DNA of 64,000 nt. It comes from Exobasidium rhododendri. Its lineage: Eukaryota > Basidiomycota > Exobasidiomycetes > Exobasidiales > Exobasidiaceae. Of this stretch, positions 11,568-22,433 are shown piece after piece. The DNA lies in NCBI GenBank assembly GCA_026210745.1, contig CP110631.1, forward strand, positions 2,356,001 through 2,420,000, in the 5' to 3' direction. The number at the start of each line of letters is the position of its first letter. Within the stretch, counting starts at the first letter, position 1. The position numbers and the translations under genes are program-made. The notes under the pieces are model-generated. The model was not told where the DNA came from. It ran no database searches and was given only the letters and a program-made list of their open reading frames with translations.

Positions 11568-12965
11568 CTACAATCTGGAGCCTTTGACCTTGACATTATC
11601 CGTCGCGCCCACTGGTGGATGCTGTCCCCTAACATTTGGCGGCCTTGAAGCTGGAGTCTCCGTTTCCGCTGTAGATGTACTGCCCTCTGCCAGCCAGTGT
11701 CTGACAAAATTCTCTACCTGCATCATTCCTCCACTGTACCTCGCGCCAAGGACTTTCAGCCCTCTCTTCGTATAAGGTCCAGAGCTGAGGGTACGAGGCA
11801 GAAAGGCATCAAAATTATGCTCCGAGCCTTTCCCGTGAATTCCCAGAAAGAGGTACCGACTGGTGATGTTTGGATTTGGAACAACACTCTTCAAGGAAGT
11901 GTGACCCGACTCATCAACATCATCATTGACGGTGGCTTGCTCTGTGCTCTTTGTCAAGCTGGTATCCGAAAGTGCATCTACAGCAGCCGCAACAGGCTCA
12001 GATCTTCGTATGCTTTCAACGAATCCTTCTGAGCTCGAATAGGGAATACGAGAATCTTCTTTGCCGTGGTAAACGATTGTTGGCGGATACGGTCGATTGA
12101 TTCTCTCGTCGTTCGAGAGCATTTCCAGAGGAGAGATCATGTTCGGAGACGCCTTTCGAAGTAGCGCTTCCCACTTTCCTTCCTTGAAAAGATACGCTGC
12201 TAGCCCTCGCCTACGTTCGCTCTCGTCTCTGCCTCGCCACAGCTCTCTCATGTCCATTCCAGCTGCTTCTCGGACATTCAATCCATAGGTTGATACTTCG
12301 AGCAGTATAGGTGTATCAGGCACAACAGACTTTGCCATCGCATCATTACCGATTTGAGAAGGATGCAAGATATTGGAGTATTTAGATGGAGTATCTAGGG
12401 AGGAAAATTCCGGCAAGTTCGCACTAAATTCCACCCTAGGATACCCTAGCACCAGGGCTAGAGGGGGAGGTGACAACAGGCCACCACCCAAAGAAGCCAG
12501 ATACCCCCCCGCACCAACGCCGAATATGATACCCCTATTCGGGTCGATGCCACCTTTCCTTTTCAGCTCGTTGAAATCATCATCAAGCGGCTCTGTGCCG
12601 CTTTCAACTTCGGCACCAGGTCCAGAGCATGCAATCTCCCAGGGCAGATCTCGACGGATAAACTTCCACAGCTTTTCAAGATCTTCGAATGCGTTTGAGG
12701 GTCCGCTGTGTGGAGCCAGACGATAGTCTGCACTCAGTAGAGGGCTTCCCACCGATCTTGCGAGTGATACTAGCCACAGCGGCACATCTCTCCTCGAGCC
12801 TGTGATAAAGTCGCCCCCGTGCAAGAAGAGGAAGAAGGGTAGCGGTTCGAGATTCGAGCTTGGATCTATTGGGTTGACCGGTGGTACTGTACAGTAGAGA
12901 TCCACTAAGAGAGCCCCAGACGGTGGATGAGCGTACTTCAATGTCAGTCGCTCACCCGTGGCCAT
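11568..12965 (-). CDS. Alpha/beta-hydrolase fold protein (HSL-like) with Gly in place of the nucleophile Ser
   Basis: Single-exon, 465 aa, hormone-sensitive-lipase/carboxylesterase-like fold. 'LFLHGGDFITG' at about residues 46-56 is the HGG oxyanion-hole motif, and 'SADYRLAP' (78-85) is the next family marker. The nucleophile elbow, normally GDSAGG, reads 'GVGAGG' (149-154), so the catalytic Ser is Gly151. A plausible acid ('YHGKEDSRIPYSSSEGF') and base ('GSEHNFDAF') are still present. The base sequence (GGT codon) is unambiguous in the window. It may be an inactive or repurposed hydrolase. The C-terminal tail is Ser/Thr/Pro-rich. Starts 180 bp from the divergent ABM-like gene. Confidence 0.8.
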   Translation of the reverse strand: MATGERLTLKYAHPPSGALLVDLYCTVPPVNPIDPSSNLEPLPFFLFLHGGDFITGSRRDVPLWLVSLARSVGSPLLSADYRLAPHSGPSNAFEDLEKLWKFIRRDLPWEIACSGPGAEVESGTEPLDDDFNELKRKGGIDPNRGIIFGVGAGGYLASLGGGLLSPPPLALVLGYPRVEFSANLPEFSSLDTPSKYSNILHPSQIGNDAMAKSVVPDTPILLEVSTYGLNVREAAGMDMRELWRGRDESERRRGLAAYLFKEGKWEALLRKASPNMISPLEMLSNDERINRPYPPTIVYHGKEDSRIPYSSSEGFVESIRRSEPVAAAVDALSDTSLTKSTEQATVNDDVDESGHTSLKSVVPNPNITSRYLFLGIHGKGSEHNFDAFLPRTLSSGPYTKRGLKVLGARYSGGMMQVENFVRHWLAEGSTSTAETETPASRPPNVRGQHPPVGATDNVKVKGSRL

Positions 12966-13145
12966 CTCAAAAGGATCGAACGCCGATCGCGATGACTAGA
13001 GAGCGTGTGACAGGCCCTAAGTATCTCAAAAGTGCGGGGGAACTAACAAGACACTGACCTGATTACTGTAAGGAGAAATAAGGCGCTCGACAGTGTCTGA
13101 ATTCTTTAATCCGCACCTCGCGTGGGAAACAGATCAAGACGTGAG

Positions 13146-13772
13146 ATGTCCATCGCCCCTCCACCTAAGAAGAGAGGGTAAGATGCTGGCAGTGTCTTTG
13201 CCCTTTGTGCTACTAACTCACACCACGACAAGGCCATATCGCGACATGGTCTACACACTGAGTACGTAGAGTGTGATGGTGGAGGTCGAAGTGCCAAGAG
13301 GTGATGGTACAAGCACTGACGATTCTGCCGTATTCCAGTCTGCCATGCGGAAGTCAAGCCTGATTGTGTCGACAAAATGAAAGCCAAGTTAAGAGAGTCG
13401 TCGATCGTGTACAAGAAGGACAAGGAAACGGTGGATTGGCTCGTTCATCAGAGTGTGAAAGAGCCCACAAAATTTGCTATTGTAGAGAGGTTCGAATTCG
13501 AGTCTAGTCAGAAATATCGTGAGTTGACGAAAAATTCTTCTATCTTGGGTGCCTTGCGTGGAAGGTGAAACTAACGCAGTGACTCTGGTGTGAAGACCTT
13601 GAAAATCCATTCTGGGCAAGTTGGGACCCTGAGGTTGAGGTGAGTAGTGTGAGATTGGGGGGTAAGGCCAAGAAGCTTTCTTTTAGTATTGTACCTCTGC
13701 ATCTCCGCAACTCCCCCTCTGCAGCCTTGGTTAGTCAAGCCGATCGAGGTCCTACGATTTAATGAGCTTTGA
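13146..13772 (+). CDS. Small dimeric alpha/beta-barrel (ABM-like) protein
   Basis: A 110 aa protein built from five short exons (13146-13177, 13233-13261, 13339-13518, 13596-13639, 13725-13772), total 333 nt, in frame throughout. It begins 'MSIAPPPKKRG'. The core has the ferredoxin-like ABM pattern: 'CHAEVKPDCVDKMKAKLRES', 'DKETVDWLVHQS', 'PTKFAIVERFE', then 'SSQKYHLENPFWASWDPEVE', and it ends '..PIEVLRFNEL'. Proteins of this fold include antibiotic-biosynthesis-type monooxygenases and stress-responsive dimers. The substrate is unknown. The gene is easy to miss because only one exon is longer than 50 nt. Confidence 0.8.
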
Positions 13773-14827
13773 AAGGAAAACTCGGCAAACAGTGCGCTAG
13801 AGCTGAAGGGAATGTAGCAGACCAGCAATGGAGCATTATCTATTCCTGTGAAGAGAGTCGTAACGGGTAAATGGACTGCAAAAAGGCGTCCTGTCCCTCA
13901 AATTATCAGAAAGAGGCAGACCCTCAAGGGTCAAATCCCACGAGGCCGAATAAAATTGCTTGGAGAGAGAGAGGGAGAGACAGAGGTCTAATTCAGAAAA
14001 GTCGATGTTACATTGCAGCAGTAAGCTGAGATCGCCCTCCAGGCACAAGCGCCAAATTAAACAAGGACTAGGAGTGTCCGAGCTCTCGTCCGAAAAATAT
14101 AAGAAATTTCGATCCTTGACCTAAGATCTTGGATAATACGCACAATTTAATACTCAGCCAGTCGTACCTCACCAGGCATCCCATCGGTTTATCCGTCGAC
14201 CAGCGTGCGGAGGGTGAAATGCACGCATTTTAGTCCTACCTGAACTACTACCGTACGAGACGGCCACCTTCCTCCATCGGTATGTTTCTTTCGTACCTTA
14301 TTTTGCAGCACGTATACCTGCAATGCGGCCAATGAGCACGCTACATTGGCCCGTTGCCTGTTAATTTTGGAACGGATCTTATATCGTCCTCGGGTAAATA
14401 TTTACGACTTAGCGCGGGAAAGATACTTGTGTATAATAAGTTCAAGACGGGCCAGGCGACTCACGAAGGGCATGATCTCAGTCATCGTTCTTTGTTGTAA
14501 TCTACTGGTACTCATATCGCCGAACTCCTCATGCAGGAAAAGTGTATCGCTTTCTTTGGTTTCTTTCCTTCAATTTGTTAAGGACGATTCGCAGGGTTTT
14601 CGACCACGACGAAACAAGAAGGGCGGTTTCGTGGGGCCCCCACCCCAAAGAGGCGAAGAGCAAAGAAGAAAGGCGGGGACAGGGAGAGTGTCTCTTTAGA
14701 GGGTGGGGGAAAACATTTGCTTTTCTCTACTTCCGCGATTCCTATAAAGGGACTTCATATAGCATCGTTGGATCCCCCCCGTCTTCCTATCTCAACGACC
14801 ACCTACTTACCACAACCCCTTCGCAAA
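13773..14827. other. Upstream region of the MFS permease
   Basis: About 1.05 kb with no convincing coding exon. A TATAAA lies near its 3' end. The length suggests a regulated promoter for the permease. Confidence 0.5.
14743..14748 (+). promoter_or_regulatory. Possible TATA box of the MFS permease
   Basis: TATAAA 80 nt before the permease ATG, within the usual distance in fungi. Confidence 0.45.
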
Positions 14828-16941
14828 ATGTCGACTTTTTTGGAGAAAAAAGGTCAAAAGAATGGCTACGGCGGATCTGAGGAGATCAATACGCTTGACG
14901 CCAACGTCGAGCAGAACATGCTGCGAATACCTTCTGGTCCTGACCTTGCTAGTCAAGAAGAGTTGACTAGACTGGAGAAGAAGCTTGTCAGGAAAATCGA
15001 TCTACGCCTCATGCCCGTCGTCGTCCTTCTCTATGTCCTCAATTACCTCGATCGCAATTCCATCTCGGCTGCTCGTTTGGCCGGTCTTGAACAAGACCTT
15101 AAGTTGACCGACACCCAGTACCAGACTTGCCTTTCCATCTTGTGAGTGTTCACTTTTCAGAAGATGATCAGCCAATTTACTCACACCTTCCTGGTCTGCA
15201 TGTCCCGCTCTTAGATACGTCGGCTACATCACTCTCCAGGTGCGTCTTGTGTCACAAGTTAAGGTACATGATTTGTGTTGTCATAATTGACCATCGCTTT
15301 CACGTCCACAAAGATTCCTTCCAATCTTGCCTTGGCTTACATTGGTAGACCTCGGATCTATCTGCCAATCTGCGTGGCTGTTTGGGGAGTGGTTTCGGGC
15401 CTCAGTGCCATCTGTGATACTTTCGTTCACCTCCTCCTTGTGCGATTCTTTTTGGGAATAGTAGAAGCCGCGTAAGTCACCAGGAAGAGAAATGATAGAG
15501 TAAAATTAGACCACTTACACATTTAAACCTGCTCAGCTTCTTCCCCGGTGCGCTTTACCTACTGTCCAGGTGGTACACAAGAAAGGAGATTCCTACGAGG
15601 ATGGCGCTCTTGTACGGTGGATCAATTCTGAGTAATGCCATCAGCGGGTTGATCGCAGCAGGTATCCTTGGTGGAATGGAAGGCACTGCAGGGATCCGAG
15701 GTGAGTGGCATTCGACTGGCGGTAACGAGATAGCGCATACAAGAGGAGAACGGTATCTCATCACCTAAGTGCGTGCTTTGAACAGGCTGGAAGTGGCTCT
15801 TCATCATCGAAGGTTCCATCACGGTATTTGTCGCATTATGTGCAATCTTCATACTACCAGACTTCCCTCACAATACCAACATCTTGACGGAAGACGAGAG
15901 GAAGCTGGCGGTCAATCGTCTGTCGAGAGACCAAGGACAGACGGAAGTGGAGGGCGCTCAAGGAGAAAGGCCCATCGACGGCATCTATCAAGCAGCTAGC
16001 GATCCGGTCATTTGGCTGTTCGTTCTTTGCTTGACTTCTTGCACCATCGGTGTCGCATTCAACCAGTAAGCACATCCAAAAGCTCCGAGCCTGATGAATA
16101 AATTACCGTCACTGACTTTCCTGACATATGACCACTCACAGATTTTTCCCTACTCTCGTGGGAACACTCGGATACGACAAAATTCAGACCTTGCTCATCA
16201 CCTTTGGGCCCTGGGGATGGGCCTTCTTGGTTGTGATGGCCAACGCTCTTCACGCCAACAAGACGGGCGAAAGGACACTACACTTGTGCATTCCCCTTGC
16301 CATTGGGATCATCGGCTTCATCATCTCCGCTTCTACGCAAAACCTTGGCGCTCGATTCTTTGCGTTGTTTATTGAAGCACAATCGTATGCAGGTTACGTC
16401 ATTATCCTGAGTTGGCTTTCGGTGAGTTTCGTGGCAGGGAGGAGAGAGAAACGCTTTAGAATGCTACATGCTGATAAGTACTATCTCGCAAGAACTCCAT
16501 TCGGGGGACATACAAGCGGGCAGTCGGTCTTGCCCTCGTCAATTGTCTCAGTCAGCTCGGTAATATATCAGGGGTGAGTGATATTTGCGCTTGATCATCC
16601 TCTCTGTCATTCTGTTTCAATAGACCTGACTCCGAGAGAACCACATTCCCTTTTTCCGTCCGCAACAGTCTTATGTGTGGCCGGCTAAGTGGGGACCATC
16701 CTACTGGAGATCAAACACGATCTCCGCATGCTGTTTCCTGGTCACTATTGCAAGTGCTATCGTCATTCGACAAGTGCTTCTTCGCAGGAACAAGGAGCTA
16801 GATCTCAAGTATGGAGCTGACACTCAAGAAGAGAGTCATGTTGCTCATCCAGACGTCATTTTAGAGGAGGGCGCTGACAAGCAGGACGACAACCTTCGAC
16901 AATCCCTGGATGCTCGGGTGAAGTACCGTTACATCGTGTGA
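14828..16941 (+). CDS. MFS permease, Dal5/allantoate (anion:cation symporter) family
   Basis: Plasma-membrane transporter of about 12 TM segments, 524 aa. Eight exons (14828-15141, 15215-15239, 15314-15471, 15537-15700, 15786-16065, 16142-16421, 16493-16573, 16669-16941) total 1575 nt. Family markers: 'KIDLRLMPVVVLLYVLNYLDRNSIS' TM1 pattern (given in part), 'YVGYITLQIPSN' across exons 2-3, 'RFFLGIVEAAFFPG' (the MFS loop motif region), 'GWKWLFIIEG', and 'YKRAVGLALVNCLSQLGNI'. Relatives carry allantoate, nicotinate, pantothenate or similar anions; the substrate cannot be named. The second exon is only 25 nt. The start ATG sits before a short hydrophilic N-terminus, as is usual. Confidence 0.9.
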
Positions 16942-17218
16942 TCATGCTCAAAAAGTTTTTAAAATGCATGATTAGGACGACGCTACTCTCTTCGAATCGT
17001 TCTTGTAATCGGCTGTATCATTGTACTCCGTAAGGTTGTCTTCTCCCCTCCTCCCCTTGTTGCTACGCATTGTTCGATACACAATTATATAATTAGTCGC
17101 AGTACCTTCTCTCGTGTGCACTCGCTAGCAAACACATGCTCGAACAAGGCGAAAAGTCTTTGTACTATGATGAACGAAGGAGGTGAATTCGATTTACTTG
17201 TTTACATAATGTGACCGT

Positions 17219-17698
17219 TCACAGCAAGAAAGCTGCTAAGGCGGCACCTCCTATCGAGGACCACAGTGCTTGGTTATTAGAGTAGATCGAGGCTGCACTA
17301 TCATGCGAAGCGGAGCTGGATGGGGCAGAAGATGTCGAAGTGGATGACGTCTTCGAAGATGTCGAAGAGGATGGAGATGATGCAGAGCTGCTTGATATAC
17401 TCAACGTACTTCCTCCAATGATGATGGTTGGATCGCCAGAAATCGACACCCCACTTCCGATCCCTATCCATCGCGAATAAAAGGGAAAGGGTATCTGTCA
17501 ACAAAATGTTCACTCGAAACGGGGGGGTTCCAGCGTCAACTCACCAACATTAGTTGTTTCGGCTCTGGCTTGCAGGTCAAGATTGTCTCTAGCTACTGCA
17601 GCTGGCGTAGGGGCAGGCTCGATTGCAGCGTAGACACTCGACATCAAAGCGAAGGCCATGAGCGTGTAAGCGCATGTGGTGGTGGTAGAAAGTTTCAT
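17219..17698 (-). CDS. Small secreted Ser-rich protein, probable GPI anchor
   Basis: Two exons (17545-17698, 17219-17463), about 132 aa. The N-terminal signal peptide 'MKLSTTTTCAYTLMAFALMS..YA' is followed by a short Pro/Ala part and 'LQAR'. After a Gly/Ile patch comes a long Ser/Thr run (SSSSASSPSSSTSSKTSS..). The C-terminus 'LWSSIGGAALAAFLL' is a hydrophobic tail after small residues, as expected for GPI attachment. Such proteins sit on the plasma membrane or cell wall. Function unknown. The intron acceptor (..GGATAG) and donor (GTGAGT) give a frame-correct Gly junction. Confidence 0.75.
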
Positions 17699-18208
17699 TG
17701 TGTTGTGTGGAAGCGTACGACGTCGTTGTGGAGAGAAATTCTCTAGACGTGCTACCTTACCTCCTTCAGCTATATATACTCTATGAGCTGGGCCTGCCTC
17801 GTCACGAAACGACGTCATGAAGTAGCGTCTCCATTGTCTAGATTATAGCGTGCCCTGAAGTCGGTTTTCTACATCTCGCCACCATGCTAGTCCACCCAAA
17901 AGAAGACACTCTTTCCCGATTCATTGACAAGGGGGGCGTAAGGTCGGGCGCAAAGGAGCTAGTGTTGCATATCCCTTCAGTACGATTTGTATTTGAAAGC
18001 AAGAAAGCGTACAAAAGTAATCCTCGCGCTTTAATTCCCCTTTCCCATTGTTACCGGTAGCTTAGCTTTGGGAGGTGGAGGAGAAACCTTGTGGTCGGAC
18101 AAGCGCGTCTGACGGGCATCGATGCGAGTGGGGGGAGAAGCAAGAATTTGTAGCCTTTTTGATGATCGATTCATTGATTCACAGCATGCAACAATTCAAT
18201 CGATATCA
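17699..18208. other. Intergenic region between GPI-type protein and dehalogenase homologue
   Basis: 510 bp. It carries the promoter of the GPI-type gene (TATA at 17771) and the 3' flank of the dehalogenase gene. Nothing else seen. Confidence 0.5.
17771..17778 (-). promoter_or_regulatory. Possible TATA box of the GPI-type protein gene
   Basis: TATATATA about 73 nt upstream of the start codon on the minus strand. Confidence 0.45.
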
Positions 18209-19636
18209 TTACAGTAGACTTTTCGGCTTCGGCTCTACCCAATCTGCCCTCCATCGATCGTGGACTACTGTGTTGGAAGGTGATTTGTTCGACCATGCCT
18301 GATCGGCCAGGGAGGGAACATGGGCAGCCCACTCTTGAACAAAGTGTCCGCCATCCTCAATCACATGCCACCAATAGCCACAACTACCTCCCCATGCACT
18401 CTTGGCCAGAGCGGACATCACAGCTTCACCTAATACAGGATCGGCTTTTCCTACACAGACAAAGACATTCAAGGGCTGTCCTAGAGCGTAGCCATCTTGG
18501 CCTTGCGACTGAGGCGTCGATGGATGCTGAAGAGTATTGGAGGTGTATGCTATAGCAGGCAGAGATTGAAAGTAAGTCAAGGCGGCCAAGGAGTCTGGCA
18601 CACCTCGCATCGATGGGTGGACAGGCACAATCTGCTACAATATGCCGATTGATAAATGAGAAGAAGTCAGAAAGTTATGGCGCCATTCAGTATCACTTTA
18701 CCTGACCTACAGGAAACCGCCGCACACCGGCTTTACCAACGATCCCTTCAAAGGGCGCCCTATAGGCTGCAATTTCGTTCGCTGTCAGTGGTGTGCCTCG
18801 TGAGAGAAGACTTCCAACATCCACGTCGGGGGTCTTGCCCATGTAATCACGGAAAGCGACCCAACCTTTAGATGGTAGCCTACCGGTACCCAGACCGGTG
18901 TTCATTACGAGAAGATGGCTGAAAAGCGAAGGAAAGAGGCTGGGCAATAGCAAGCCGAGGATCTGCAGGGAGGAATAATCCAGATTGAACAGGCACTCAT
19001 CAGCTCTTTCCATTCCAGAGTATGGTCTGTAGATCGCTCTACTCACCCCACCCCAATCTGCAGCAACGGAGGATGCGGACATGAGTAATCCTTCACTTCT
19101 TCTGCATCAGCTGTGCCGGTGTCCTTGATAGCTCGCTCACCTTGAACAACTAGTGTCACTCTTCCGCCCTGCGCCGTTCGCGAGTCTCGAATCATGTGAA
19201 GCATCACAAAGTGCATCAACCATTCCCGGTGAAAGTCGAAGGTGTAAACGTCGTCCTCTGTCGGCTTGTCACTCCTACCAAATCCAAGTAGGTCTGGAAG
19301 TAGAAGTCGCCTCTGAATGAACCTGCGGGAGTCTGACACTTGCTTTCGCGGAGAGTGTGAGTCTAGCAGGCCTGCGACCATTTTCCGGTATAAGTACGAC
19401 CATGTAGGCTCTCCATGCAGGCACAAGATCGTCTCTGTCTGGATCTGTTGTTTCGGCTTTTCGTGTAAGATCTGGCCTGCCTTTATGTCGATAATCGGAC
19501 CGAGCACTTCATAGTAAGCATACCTCAGGTTTCCCCAGTGTGAATAGTGTGGCTCGTACGGAAAGTCTGGAATACCCTCGAATCGTTGCAGCGGTGTCCG
19601 GTAAATCTTTGCAGGATCGATTGACGGCGGCGTCAT
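18209..19636 (-). CDS. Haloalkane dehalogenase homologue (DhlA-like)
   Basis: Alpha/beta-hydrolase with an Asp nucleophile, 396 aa. Four exons (19141-19636, 19047-19057, 18702-18962, 18209-18631) total 1191 nt. 'LHGEPTWSYLYRKM' (73-86) and 'LLGFGRSDKP..YTFDFHREWL' match my memory of Xanthobacter DhlA. The nucleophile elbow 'VVQDWGG' puts Asp166 and the halide-binding Trp167 on an 11 nt microexon. Other active-site residues are the acid in 'GKADP' (Asp320) and the base in 'DGGHFVQEW' (His352). The cap region is shorter than in DhlA, and I could not place a second halide-binding Trp. Family enzymes hydrolyse carbon-halogen bonds; activity here is inferred. A bacterial origin with later intron gain is possible. 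Head-to-head with ARP8, 251 bp apart. Confidence 0.85.
19047..19057 (-). other. 11-nt microexon carrying the dehalogenase nucleophile
   Basis: On the minus strand ATTGGGGTGGG, between a CTGCAG acceptor and a GTGAGT donor, with introns of 83 and 84 nt on either side. With the last G of exon 1 it encodes D-W-G-G. Skipping it shifts the frame and removes the nucleophile. Confidence 0.9.
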
Positions 19637-19887
19637 GAGATGCTGAGCGACTGTAGTGAGGCAGGATCGCTAAGCTCTCGTGTGGGGAAGAAATTGCCCA
19701 AGTGGAGAATGCATTATTGTTATTACCTTCCTCCTGTAGCAATGAGAAGGAAGTGGCCCCCCCCCTCCCTACTGACGCGACCCGTTCAAGATTGAGAGCA
19801 AGATTGAGAGTGTGCTTTCTTCTTCGAGATCTGCTGCAAGCTAAATCCCTTTTCTTTCTTCCTATTTGAGCCTCCATCAAGATCAAC

Positions 19888-22433
19888 ATGCCGCCGAAAG
19901 GTAGCAAGATGGTCCGTCCGGCCATGGCACCGGTAGAGAACGCCGACCCTACGAGAGAGTTGCCCTTGGCATACACCACCTTCAGTGTGCCACCTCCTGT
20001 CAATGCAAAGAGTGAGAGAGAGATTTTCATTCTGCAGACAGCTATGCCTTTTCGAAGAACTGACCCAACGATGAGCGTCTCACAGACATCTCCTCGTCCT
20101 ACCTGCGAACAGACAATCAAACGTGGCTGGCAAGAACGCAGGGCAATCCTGCCGCCAACCTGGAGGCGCAACGCAAGAGTGCTAAAAGGGCGAGAATAGC
20201 TCAACGAGAGGCAGATGATGCGATTGCCGATGAAGTGATGACCAGTGACGAAGAGGGTGATGAAGAGGTGGAAGAGAGGGAAGAAGACAAGGTGCGTTGG
20301 CAAGAATATCTTCAGATCTAGTTCATTCTTCTCACTGACAGGATGCCCATACAGGCAGTTTCTTCTTCGAACACGATTGTCATTCATCCTGGGACGAGGA
20401 ATCTGCGAATTGGACTTTCCTCTGATTTGTATCCAACCACAGTAGCGCACACGCTTGCTCGTCGAGACGATCTGAAATCTTCCACGTCAGGCAATGAAGT
20501 GGTGAAGGATTCGACAGAGAGTATCACAGCAAAGATTGAGAGTGTGAGGAGTGATTTGAAGCACATCATGCGTAATCTGAAGTTGAGAGGTCTAGGAAAC
20601 GGACGACAACAGGCCGCAAGTTACAATTCCAATGTGTCAGCTGAAGTGGTGGCTGAGCACAACGACATGTTTGCAGTCGACTGGACTGCATCGAATTCGA
20701 TAGCCGGAAATGTCTTGATTGGCGAAAGGGCAGAAAGACTCGACTGTTTCTCATCGGGTGTACCCCAAAAGGGAGAACGGCCTTGGAAGCTCTTTTATCC
20801 CTCGATAGGGGGCCATTTCAACATGGATCCATACGTCGATCACTACGGCTCCTCTTCTGCACTCCAAGCACTTCTGAATGATATTCGAGCCATCTGGTCT
20901 CATGCAATCTCGTCTCCTCGCGAAAGTGAAGCCGATCGACAAGAAGCCGGCCAGATCGTTGACGTTGGCTTAGGCATCCCTGCAAAAGATTGGTCGAAAT
21001 ACAACGTCATCCTGATCATACCAGATCTGTACCTTCTTTCTGAGGTAGAAGAGCTAGTACGCCTGCTTTTAGAAGACATGGGCTTCGCAGGCATCTTGAT
21101 TCAGCAAGAAGGTGTCTCTGCAACATTTGGAGCTGGTCTCAGCTCCAGCTGCGTGGTCCACGTCGGTGGAGATCGAACGACCATCTCTTGTGTGGAAGAA
21201 GGCTTGACTGTCTCGGAAAGTCGCATGGCACTCAACTATGGTGGTCATGACATTAGTCGGTTTTTTTTACAACTACTGGAAAAGGCAAACTTTCCCTATC
21301 AAGCGTTTGACCTTGACAAGAGATTGGCGGATTACTGGTTGGCAGAACAATTGAAGGAGAAACTGTGCACACTGGAAGCGTCCCAGCTTGCTCTCAACAT
21401 CAGTGACTTTCATGTTCGCCTTCCCAAGCAAAAGACGAAGAAGTACACGTTGCGAACATATGATGAAATCATCATTGCGCCAATGGGTCTCTTCAGTCCC
21501 AAAGTACTTTCGATCGAGAATAAGAAGCATCGGTTCATGAACAAGACTTCATCTGCGCAGGCCAGTACTATCAATTCCCATTCTGAAGAGGATTTCGAAG
21601 AAGGTGACGGAAGCGCAAAAGGATCTGTCCTGCCTACTACGGCCGCCATGACTCTTTGTGTGCGTCACTTGTTGCCTGTACCCCCACCTGCCACCACCGT
21701 TCCCGCACTAGAGGCTACATCGCAAGCTGTCACTGCTGCATCTTCTGCACAGACTGCACCTGTTGCTACACCTGCGAAGGTGATGGACAGTATCGTACTG
21801 GAGCCTATTTCACTTAGCGAAATTCGTGAGCAAGTCAGCAGGCAAGGCACTCCCGGGAACATGACGCCAGCTGCAAAAGATGAAGATGCTTCCTTGGCTT
21901 CTTCCTCCAGAGCTTCTCCAGTGGCCAAGAACGGTAATCAGATTGCTGCACCCTCAAAAGCGGCAGCAGCAGTGCCGAGTACTTCCTCATCATCTGCGGC
22001 AACACATGCAATTGACGTGCCCTGGGAAGCCAGCAAGGTCCCTCTAGACTTTGCCGTGTGGAACAGTATCCAAGCCAGCATCACCAATCTAGGTAGCGCG
22101 GGGACTAGCGAAGAGCGGATTCGTCGAATGATGTCGAACATCATCTGTACAGGAGGTACAGCACTCATACCGGGAATTGGGTTTGCGCTAGAAGCACGCT
22201 TGAACAACTACCTCTTCCAATGGTACACAAGTCAAGGAAAGGATCCGAATAGCAGTAACACACCCAACGCCACTGTGGTACCACCGCCGAGGGACATGGA
22301 TCCCCGACTCCTCGCTTGGAAAGGTATGTCAGTCTTAGCTAGACTGGAAAGTGCTCAAGAGATGTGGATACCGAAGCGAGAATGGCAGATGTTTGGATCA
22401 AGGGCTTTGAAGGAAAAGAGCTTGTTTCTGTAG
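19888..22433 (+). CDS. ARP8: Actin-related protein 8, INO80 complex
   Basis: Nuclear actin-fold subunit of the INO80 chromatin remodeller. Three exons (19888-20011, 20086-20291, 20355-22433) total 2409 nt, 802 aa, in range between human and yeast Arp8. Markers: 'NTIVIHPGTRNLRIGLSSD' as the first actin strand pair, 'HVGGDRTTISCVEEG', 'GGHDISRFFLQLLE' and, near the end, 'SNIICTGGTALIPGIGFALE'. The N-terminal part has a charged coiled region (..EEGDEEVEEREEDK). A long Ala/Ser/Thr-rich insertion (about residues 540-670) interrupts the fold, as in other Arp8 proteins. The third acceptor was chosen because it alone keeps the actin frame. Confidence 0.93.

Noticed and set aside
10046-19636. Secondary-metabolite gene cluster (SDR, hydrolase, ABM protein, MFS, dehalogenase)
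   Set aside because: Enzyme types look cluster-like, but there is no core synthase or pathway regulator nearby, two of the enzymes seem inactive, and housekeeping genes flank closely. Proximity is probably chance.
19509-20450. Long minus-strand open frame across the dehalogenase/ARP8 promoter and ARP8 exons 1-3
   Set aside because: No fitting ATG start, no recognisable domain, and it lies opposite well-supported ARP8 exons. Chance frame.
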